From Magnetococcales bacterium (GTDB taxonomy: Bacteria > Pseudomonadota > Magnetococcia > Magnetococcales > JADGAP01), in assembly GCA_015231965.1 (NCBI GenBank), contig JADGAP010000015.1, forward strand, positions 1 through 35,520: a stretch of 35,520 nucleotides of DNA, in the 5' to 3' direction. Of the stretch, positions 30,383 to 35,520 are shown piece after piece. The notes beneath the pieces are model-generated. The model was not told where the DNA came from. It saw only the letters and a list, made by a program, of their open reading frames with translations, and ran no database searches. Within the stretch, counting starts at the first letter, position 1. Each line of letters begins with the position of its first letter. A program made the position numbers and the translations under genes.

Positions 30383-32662
30383 ATGGCGAATCCTGCCGAG
30401 CGGGACCGGGACGGCGACCACGCCTCCCGAGGCGAACGAAGGGCCTTTTGGCGGAACTTCGGCCTGACCGGGTTGATGGATTTTGCTCTCTTCGTGATTC
30501 TCGTCTCCCTGGTGACGCTGATCTATTCGCCGGTGGCGCTGAGCCCTCCGGAGCTGCCCGAGGTGGGGGAGATCGCCGCCAGCGACATCAAGGCCCATCA
30601 AGATTTGCTGTTGGAGGATGAAAAATCCACCCAAGCCCGCCGCGAGGCCGCAGCCCAATCCACCCCCCCGGTCTACGATTGGGACGCGGGGATGATGGAT
30701 CAAATCGCCACCAAGCTGCGCGACAGCTTGAGTTGGTTGGCGGGGATGCGCTCCAACATGGCGGCGGGTGGAAAAGATGAAGTGCGTCAGCAGTTTGCGC
30801 AAAAATTGGAATACGATCTCAGCGAAACCGAGTTCGACCTGATTTTTTCGCAGGAGAAGGTGGAGCCGCTGTTGGCGGACATCCAACGCTGGTTGTTGGC
30901 CCACGCCCATCGCCGCATCGTGGGGGCGGGGGCGTCTCTGGCGGAGTTGGAACGAACCCCCTACACCTTGCGGGCCATCGCCACCGGTCATGAGATCAAG
31001 GTGTCGGGAACCCGGGATTTCATCACCCTGGAGGAGTTTCGCCGGGTGCTGGCCTCCGAAATGGCGGTGGAGCTTTCCGACTGGGCTCCGGTGATTCGCC
31101 GGTTCCTGCTGCGCTATCTCGTCGCTCAGATGCGGCCCAATCTCGCCCCCAATTTGTCGGAGACCAAACTTCGTCGGCAAAAGGCCTTTGACGCGGTGGA
31201 GACGGTCTATTTCCACGCCCGTCAGGGTCAGGTGTTGGTGCGGCGGGGCGAGATCGTCACCGAAACGGTGCGGCAAAAGATTGAAATGATGTACCAAAAA
31301 CAGTGGGCCGGGGCGATGGCCTCCCGGGTGGCCGGTTTGGCCGCCGTGGTGGGAATGTTCCTTTGGCTCTCCCGGTTGTTTTTGATCCGTACCTCCAGCG
31401 CCTTCCCCCGGGACCGCCGCACCCTCTATCTGCTGGGGGCGATATTGCTGGTGGTCTCCCTCTTCGGGGCGATCACCCTGGCGGTGGGGCAGGGGTTGTC
31501 GGATCTCTTCGGATTTCCGCCCGCCAGCGCCGCCTATCTTCCCCCCGCCGCCCTGGGGGCCGCCCTCACCTCCCTCATCGTGGGGGCTCGGCTCTCCCTG
31601 CCCGGCGGCTCCATGGTCATGGGCACGGTCTTGTCGTTCTTGACCGCCCTGGCGGCCAACGGCGGCCTGACCGTCTTCATGTATCACGCCATCGGATCCC
31701 TGGCGGGGGCCGCCAGCATGCGCACCTGTCGCCGACGTTACGACGTGCTGCGCGCCGGCCTGTTCATCGCCCTGGCCCAGATGGCGGCGGTGCCGGTGAT
31801 GGAGATCCTGGAGGGCCGCATGCCCTCGGTGGAGTGGCTGCACGGGTTGGCCATGGCCCTCTCCAGCGGTCTGCTCACGGGATTGCTGGGGCTGGCGCTG
31901 ATTCCCCTGCTGGAGACCTTTTTCGACGTCACCACCGACTCCCGGTTGCTGGAGCTGGCCTCGGGGGACCATCCCCTGCTCAAGCAGCTTTCGTTGCACG
32001 CCCCGGGCACCTATCACCATTCGGTGATGATGGGCAACCTGGCCGAGGCGGCGGCGGAGAACATCGGGGCCAACCCCCTGATGGCCCGGGTGATGGCCCT
32101 CTATCACGACATCGGCAAGATGGACAAACCCCACTATTTTGTGGAAAACCAGTCGGGGGAGAACCGTCACGACCACTTGTCCCCCTCCATGTCGGCCAAG
32201 GTGATCATGTCCCACACCAAGACCGGGGTGGAGATGGCCCGGCGCTATCGTTTGGGGGGGCCGGTATTGGCGGCCATCACCGAACACCAGGGCACCGGCA
32301 TTTTGCAATATTTTTTCAACAAGGCGATGAACGAGGCGGCCAAGCGGGGCGACACGGTGGCGGAGCAGGATTATCGTTATCCCGGTCCCAAGCCCCAGAG
32401 CCCGGAGTCGGGCATTTTGATGATGGCCGACTCGGTGGAGGCGGCGGCCCGCACCCTGCGAACCCCTTCTCCCGCCCAGATCCAGGCCCTGGTGCGGCGC
32501 ATCGTCGATCACAAGATCAAGGACGGCCAGTTGGACGAGTGCCGCCTGACCATGCGGGACATCGCCCGCATCGAGGAGGCCTTCGTGCGGGTGTTGACCC
32601 TGGGCTTCTATCACCGGCGCATCGAATATCCCGATCAGGTGAAACGTCCGTCGGGCAAATAG
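30383..32662 (+). CDS. 7TM-HD (PgpH-like) membrane phosphohydrolase
   Basis: 759 residues. A short basic N-terminus and one membrane helix (LMDFALFVILVSLVTLIYSP near 30-50), a large extracytoplasmic 7TMR-HDED region (to ~300), then about seven membrane helices (310-520), and a cytoplasmic HD phosphohydrolase domain. Its metal ligands include YHHSVMMGNLAEAA and the HD pair in ALYHDIGKMDKPHY near 574, and ITEHQGT. PgpH of Gram-positives degrades c-di-AMP, and the same gene order phoH-pgpH-ybeY is common. In this lineage, where c-di-AMP synthesis is not typical, the substrate is uncertain. The ATG at 30383 has GGAGG upstream, one base after the phoH stop. Confidence 0.92.
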   Translation: MANPAERDRDGDHASRGERRAFWRNFGLTGLMDFALFVILVSLVTLIYSPVALSPPELPEVGEIAASDIKAHQDLLLEDEKSTQARREAAAQSTPPVYDWDAGMMDQIATKLRDSLSWLAGMRSNMAAGGKDEVRQQFAQKLEYDLSETEFDLIFSQEKVEPLLADIQRWLLAHAHRRIVGAGASLAELERTPYTLRAIATGHEIKVSGTRDFITLEEFRRVLASEMAVELSDWAPVIRRFLLRYLVAQMRPNLAPNLSETKLRRQKAFDAVETVYFHARQGQVLVRRGEIVTETVRQKIEMMYQKQWAGAMASRVAGLAAVVGMFLWLSRLFLIRTSSAFPRDRRTLYLLGAILLVVSLFGAITLAVGQGLSDLFGFPPASAAYLPPAALGAALTSLIVGARLSLPGGSMVMGTVLSFLTALAANGGLTVFMYHAIGSLAGAASMRTCRRRYDVLRAGLFIALAQMAAVPVMEILEGRMPSVEWLHGLAMALSSGLLTGLLGLALIPLLETFFDVTTDSRLLELASGDHPLLKQLSLHAPGTYHHSVMMGNLAEAAAENIGANPLMARVMALYHDIGKMDKPHYFVENQSGENRHDHLSPSMSAKVIMSHTKTGVEMARRYRLGGPVLAAITEHQGTGILQYFFNKAMNEAAKRGDTVAEQDYRYPGPKPQSPESGILMMADSVEAAARTLRTPSPAQIQALVRRIVDHKIKDGQLDECRLTMRDIARIEEAFVRVLTLGFYHRRIEYPDQVKRPSGK

Positions 32663-32674
32663 GAAGCCTGAACC

Positions 32675-33193
32675 ATGAAAAAACAACGGTCGCGACTGCG
32701 GGTGGGGGTGGATCGGCGGGCCGGGGCGTGGTCCCGGGGGCTGGCCGATCGGGTGGCGCGGGCGATCCGGGCGACCTGGCGATTTGAGGGGCGGCGCTTT
32801 CTCCGTCAACACGCCCCCAAGGGGCGCTTCGACGGCGTTCTGGTGGAGGTTGCCTTGAGCGACGACGCCGAGGTTCAGGGGTTGAACCGTCTCTACCGGC
32901 AACGCGACAAACCCACCAACGTCCTCTCCTTCGCCCTGTGGGAGGGGCGGGAGGTTCCCCTGGCGCGGGGGGAGCGATGGTTGCTGGGGCAGTTGGTTCT
33001 CGCCCGGGAGACGGTCCAGCGGGAGGCGGAAGCGGCGGGTCGGTCGCTGCGGAACCATGCCGTCCATCTGGCGGTCCACGGCATGTTGCATCTGCTGGGG
33101 TTTGACCACGAGCGTTCCGCCAAGGAGGCGAAGCGGCAGGAGCGGCGGGAGAGGAAGATCCTCGCCCGGCTGGGGGTCGCCAATCCTTATTGA
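32675..33193 (+). CDS. ybeY: endoribonuclease YbeY
   Basis: 172 residues. A zinc-dependent RNase for 16S rRNA 3'-end maturation and ribosome quality control. The metal motif H-x3-H-x5-H is H135, H139 and H145 (HGMLHLLGFDH). The segment INRLYR-like GLNRLYRQRDKPTNVLSFAL is diagnostic. AGGAAG precedes the ATG, 12 bp after the 7TM-HD stop. The usual next genes (corC, lnt) are absent; a membrane-protein gene with its own promoter follows. Confidence 0.95.
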   Translation: MKKQRSRLRVGVDRRAGAWSRGLADRVARAIRATWRFEGRRFLRQHAPKGRFDGVLVEVALSDDAEVQGLNRLYRQRDKPTNVLSFALWEGREVPLARGERWLLGQLVLARETVQREAEAAGRSLRNHAVHLAVHGMLHLLGFDHERSAKEAKRQERRERKILARLGVANPY

Positions 33194-33209
33194 ACCATGG
33201 CGCAAAGCG

Positions 33210-33239
33210 TGGCCATTCCAGATTGAAAATGAGTATAAT
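33210..33239 (+). promoter_or_regulatory. sigma-70-like promoter before the membrane-protein gene
   Basis: TGGCCA (33210-33215), an 18-base spacer, then a perfect TATAAT (33234-33239). It lies 72 bp before the ATG at 33311 and just after ybeY, so the next gene can be transcribed on its own. Confidence 0.5.
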
Positions 33240-33310
33240 AGCCGGGACATCGATTCGTTGATCAGGAACCTTGGTTGGATTCATTGCTTGGGGAAGGGAA
33301 GGTAACGTCC

Positions 33311-33841
33311 ATGCCCATCCTGCCGGTTCATTTGGGTCCGGGATTGTTGCTCAAGGCGGGATGGCGCTCCATGAGTCTGCTCGCCTTCGGGTTGAGTCAG
33401 GTGCTTCTTGGCCTGGAGCCGATGTACTACATGGCGCGCAAAGAGTGGCCGCTGTATCGGGGGATGCACACGGTCTACGGGGCGGTGGCGGCGGGATTGT
33501 TGGCGGCGCTGCTGGTTCGGCGCTTTGGGCCGCCGCTGTTGCACTGGCTCGACTTGCACGTGCGCAGCCGCTTCGAGGCCCTGCCCGATGGGGTGACGTT
33601 GGCGCGACAGGAGGAGGTCTCCTGGTCCTCCGCCCTGGCCGGGGGGCTGTCGGGGGGGCTCCTTCATCTCTTGATCGACGCCATGATCCACGAGGATATC
33701 GCCCTGCTCGGCGGTCCCGGACCTTCGGCGGTCTATGGCTGGGCCTCGGCGGCGGTGATCTACCCCCTGTGCATCCTCGCCGGGGTGGTGGGGGTGGCGC
33801 TGCTCTTCATGCAGTGGTGGCGGTTGGGGGGGGATCGGTGA
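33311..33841 (+). CDS. predicted integral membrane protein
   Basis: 176 residues. It starts MPILPVHLGPGLLLKAGWRS, then LLAFGLSQVLLGLEPMYYMA, then HTVYGAVAAGLLAALLV, with later GGLLHLLIDAMIHEDIALLG. This HLGPG...LEP.YYM...HT...H..D.M.H pattern belongs to a widespread uncharacterised family of small polytopic proteins, sometimes called membrane-bound metal-dependent hydrolases (YdjM/DUF4184-like). The histidines and acids at helix ends fit metal binding, but activity is unknown. ATG 33311 has GGAAGG upstream. The gene ends 16 bp before the AT-rich island begins. Confidence 0.75.
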   Translation: MPILPVHLGPGLLLKAGWRSMSLLAFGLSQVLLGLEPMYYMARKEWPLYRGMHTVYGAVAAGLLAALLVRRFGPPLLHWLDLHVRSRFEALPDGVTLARQEEVSWSSALAGGLSGGLLHLLIDAMIHEDIALLGGPGPSAVYGWASAAVIYPLCILAGVVGVALLFMQWWRLGGDR

Positions 33842-33856
33842 AAGAAAAGAAGCTTA

Positions 33857-34029
33857 CTTGACAAAATGAGGATGGTCCGCTATCGGTATACAAGAAAAAT
33901 CCTCGGAGGTGGTTATGTTCTCAACGAAGAAACTCTTTCTCTCTTGACAAAATGAGGATGGTCCGCTATTGGTATGGCAAGAAAAATCCCCGGAGGTGGT
34001 TATGTTCTCAACGAAGAAACTCTTTCTCT
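33857..34029 (+). repeat. tandem duplication of promoter, ribosome site and first codons (86 + 87 bp)
   Basis: 33857-33942 is repeated at 33943-34029 with only a few differences (TATCGGTATACAAG against TATTGGTATGGCAAG, CTCGG against CCCGG). Each copy has TTGACA, a ribosome site CGGAGG, and ATGTTCTCAACGAAGAAACT. In the first copy the frame stops after ten codons (MFSTKKLFLS) at a TGA formed at the junction and overlapping the second TTGACA. The second copy leads the full gene at 34002. Confidence 0.95.
33858..33972 (+). promoter_or_regulatory. duplicated sigma-70 promoter pair
   Basis: Perfect -35 TTGACA at 33858-33863 and 33944-33949. After 17 bases each is followed by a weak -10 (TATCGG at 33881-33886 and TATTGG at 33967-33972), which overlaps a second possible -10 (TATACA in the first copy). 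The gene at 34002 could start from both; transcripts from the first carry the 10-codon leader peptide. Confidence 0.6.
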
Positions 34030-34430
34030 TCATGTTTGTTATGGTTGGTGTTGCATTACTCCAGATCTGGGTAATTATGTTGGTATATTATGTCAATAAT
34101 AAGGAGATACTGCTTGAACAAATAATAAAAGATGGTAGCCTATTTTTCTTCTCGACATCTCTTGTTTACAGCAGTTTATTCTCAAGAGTGCCAAGCAAGG
34201 TAAGGAATCATGACGTTCCAATTTTGGACTGGATAATAGTTGGTGGGGTAACGTTTCTTGTTCTCGTATCATACGGTTCCGAATTCGCGACTTCTTTAGC
34301 GGAGAAAAGATCAGCTGAGTTTGTTGGTCAGTACTACAAGATTCAGATTGCGTGTACTTTTATGTCGATATACTATGCAATGCACGTTCAAAATAAGATA
34401 GGCGCGTTCTATGAAAGGAACTTCCTGTGA
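34002..34430 (+). CDS. small membrane protein of unknown function
   Basis: 142 residues, about four membrane helices: LFLFMFVMVGVALLQIWVIM, then LFFFSTSLVYSSLFSRV, then WIIVGGVTFLVLVSYGSEFA, then YKIQIACTFMSIYYAMHV. Short loops, basic N-terminus (MFSTKK). No catalytic motif is visible, and I do not recognise the family. The start at 34002 has CGGAGG seven bases upstream (second copy of the duplicated leader). It overlaps the next gene by ATGA, so the two probably act together. Strongly AT-rich codon use against GC-rich neighbours marks recent acquisition. Confidence 0.7.
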   Translation: MFSTKKLFLFMFVMVGVALLQIWVIMLVYYVNNKEILLEQIIKDGSLFFFSTSLVYSSLFSRVPSKVRNHDVPILDWIIVGGVTFLVLVSYGSEFATSLAEKRSAEFVGQYYKIQIACTFMSIYYAMHVQNKIGAFYERNFL

Positions 34431-35107
34431 ATATGATGCATCTACTTGATATGTTGTCGTATGCCGGGATAATAGGCTCTGTTGTTGGTATAGCTTTGAT
34501 GGTAAGAGATGGGTTTGTTAATAAGAACATCGATTGGGCTTGCAGTAATCGAGTTCCTTTGCTGATTTCCCAGGATCGGTTGGGTGAGATAGAAAGAGGT
34601 ATTACAGGCCTGAAACGGGTGATAGTTCTATTAAAGTCGATTGAAGCTAGTGGCGGCACACCAAAAAATCTTAGAAACGCAGTGATAAGTAATTTGGCGA
34701 GAGGTGTTGATTATATATTTCTCTGTGAAAAACAGAATATGGCTGAGGCAAAATATGCCGAATTAGCTAATAAATATTGTGAAATAGTAAGGCTTGAGAA
34801 TGTCGGGAATGATGATGTGGGTGTTATTGATGTGGTGTACTATGAAAAAGAGTGGGATCAAGTTCCGTATATATACTATGAAATCGAAGATGATAATGGG
34901 GGAAGATATGTATATGTTTACATGGGGAATGTGGCTGGATCTGGGATTTCAAAGTCTTACCGATTAGTTCAGGATGTTCACTCTTCAATTGCAATACTCT
35001 ATTCAATAAAGCCGATGAATGTTGATGCTAGCATATCAAATAAGCTTGATAATGTTTTTGACTTTGCTCAAGCTCAACCAAGAAAGAAGCGCGTGACGAT
35101 GAACTAA
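34427..35107 (+). CDS. membrane-anchored protein of unknown function
   Basis: 226 residues. One N-terminal membrane helix (MLSYAGIIGSVVGIALMV, about 9-26) is followed by a cytoplasmic domain. That domain has a helical region ERGITGLKRVIVLLKSIEAS, a segment NLARGVDYIFLCEKQNMAEA like the core of PLD- or nucleotide-binding-type accessory domains (weak resemblance), and a beta-rich part YIYYEIEDDNGGRYVYVYMG. The basic tail is PRKKRVTMN. Overlaps the upstream membrane gene by four bases; AT-rich. I cannot name the family. It could be the sensing or effector half of a two-gene membrane system. Confidence 0.65.
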   Translation: MNMMHLLDMLSYAGIIGSVVGIALMVRDGFVNKNIDWACSNRVPLLISQDRLGEIERGITGLKRVIVLLKSIEASGGTPKNLRNAVISNLARGVDYIFLCEKQNMAEAKYAELANKYCEIVRLENVGNDDVGVIDVVYYEKEWDQVPYIYYEIEDDNGGRYVYVYMGNVAGSGISKSYRLVQDVHSSIAILYSIKPMNVDASISNKLDNVFDFAQAQPRKKRVTMN

Positions 35108-35125
35108 CAATGGGAGGGTGAATAG

Positions 35126-35407
35126 ATGATAGATGCGGCGATGGTAGAAAAAAAGTATAAATATCTTGGAGTGATCACTCTAATCTATGTAACATTTCAG
35201 CTGGTTTCTGATGTGACGGCTGGGAAAATTATAAATCTGGCTGGGTATCCAGTGTCTGTTACAGTTTTATATTTTCCTTTCACATATATTCTATCCGATA
35301 TCTTGACGGAAGTGTACGGGTATTCAAGAGCCCGGAGTGTCTTGTGGACGGTGCTTCTTTGTTCGATCGTAACCGTTCAGCTCAGTAAACCGATTCAGGC
35401 AGCCTGA
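35126..35407 (+). pseudogene. queuosine precursor transporter (YhhQ/VUT family), truncated by IS66
   Basis: 86 native residues then seven read from the insertion. FQLVSDVTAGKIINLAGYPV, then LYFPFTYILSDILTEVYGYS, match the N-terminal third of YhhQ/VUT (DUF165) proteins, which import preQ0/preQ1 for queuosine synthesis and are normally ~220-240 residues with six or so membrane helices. The frame stops at 35407, just inside an IS66-type element that begins near 35385. Good ribosome site (GGGAGGGTG) before ATG 35126. AT-rich like the two genes before it, so it arrived with the island. Non-functional unless the rest is reconstituted. Confidence 0.8.
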
Positions 35408-35520
35408 AGCATCGAAACAGCCTGTTTTGGCAGGAGCGAGGGGGCAGGATGTCCGCGCAGGTTCGCCTCGACAGCCTGCGCCAGGAAGTCCAGGACATTG
35501 CGCTTCTGCTGGCGACAGGT
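35385..35520. mobile_element. IS66-family element, one end (continues beyond the window)
   Basis: GC-rich sequence starts sharply after AT-rich DNA, at about GTAAACCG (35385), consistent with the GTAA-type end of IS66 elements. It contains the 3' end of a transposase gene on the minus strand. The left boundary is an estimate; the other end and target duplication are outside the window. Confidence 0.7.
35395..35520 (-). CDS. IS66-family transposase, C-terminal end (partial)
   Basis: The last 41 residues on the minus strand: TCRQQKRNVLDFLAQAVEAN, then LRGHPAPSLLPKQ and a short tail. The CR.Q.RN..DFL..AV.A...G.PAPSLLP pattern is typical of the C-terminus of the large IS66 transposase (TnpC). 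It is cut by the window edge. Confidence 0.8.
   Translation of the reverse strand, partial: TCRQQKRNVLDFLAQAVEANLRGHPAPSLLPKQAVSMLQAA

Noticed and set aside
30293-33250. A 985-codon open frame antisense to the 7TM-HD and ybeY genes
   Set aside because: Same cause: low-complexity His/Gln/Gly/Pro-rich translation and no ribosome site; the plus-strand genes have family motifs and coupled starts.
1-35520. Magnetosome genes or a CRISPR array
   Set aside because: Looked for because of the Magnetococcus-like ACL and the many repeats. No mam/mms-type gene and no regularly spaced repeat-spacer array is present; the 45-bp repeats have no unique spacers.

Overview
The window is GC-rich chromosomal DNA (apart from an AT-rich right end) and reads like a Magnetococcales-type or other deep-branching alphaproteobacterial genome. 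The strongest clue is a two-gene ATP-citrate lyase, the key enzyme of the reductive TCA cycle, with an enlarged alpha/citrate-synthase subunit. That resembles the divergent ACL known from Magnetococcus marinus. A miaB-phoH-(7TM-HD)-ybeY operon and an alphaproteobacterial-looking hypothetical at 4.7 kb agree with this. The lineage is an inference from gene content. No magnetosome genes and no CRISPR array are present.

Layout. 1-1.1 kb is debris: a ccdAB toxin-antitoxin remnant fused to a 45-bp tandem repeat, then two abutting copies of a small non-autonomous element with TA-type ends. 1.1-3.7 kb (minus) is an operon of mnmA, a cyclic-nucleotide-binding protein and a family 2 glycosyltransferase. 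3.7-6.9 kb (plus) has a TSUP exporter, two unknown proteins and a CYTH-like protein, ending in a clear terminator. 7-9.4 kb holds repeats, a GT-B-like surface-carbohydrate enzyme and a relBE-type locus whose toxin gene is split exactly by a third copy of the 269-bp element. 9.5-13.7 kb is aclBA (minus), followed by tRNA-Asp at 14.1 kb. 14.3-21.1 kb is phosphate-related: pit-DUF47-phoB, then a second DUF47-pit pair, with a P-loop protein and a decayed gene fragment between them. 21.7-25.9 kb carries an oxidase-like membrane protein whose start overlaps the end of a dCache/HAMP adenylate cyclase gene, and a TrpG/PabA amidotransferase. 26.2-33.8 kb has a small acidic protein on minus and a housekeeping run on plus (rsmD, coaD, miaB, phoH, 7TM-HD, ybeY) plus a membrane protein.

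From about 33.86 kb base composition changes sharply to AT-rich. This island starts with an 86/87-bp tandem duplication of promoter, ribosome binding site and first codons. It carries two overlapping genes for unknown membrane-associated proteins and a queuosine-precursor-transporter-like gene cut off by an IS66-family element that runs off the window. It is the best candidate here for an undescribed accessory module, although no function can be assigned from sequence alone.

The main threads are autotrophic carbon fixation (aclBA), phosphate uptake and control (two Pit/DUF47 modules with PhoB), RNA modification and ribosome maturation (mnmA, rsmD, miaB, ybeY, phoH), nucleotide signalling, and the scars of small mobile elements in toxin-antitoxin genes.
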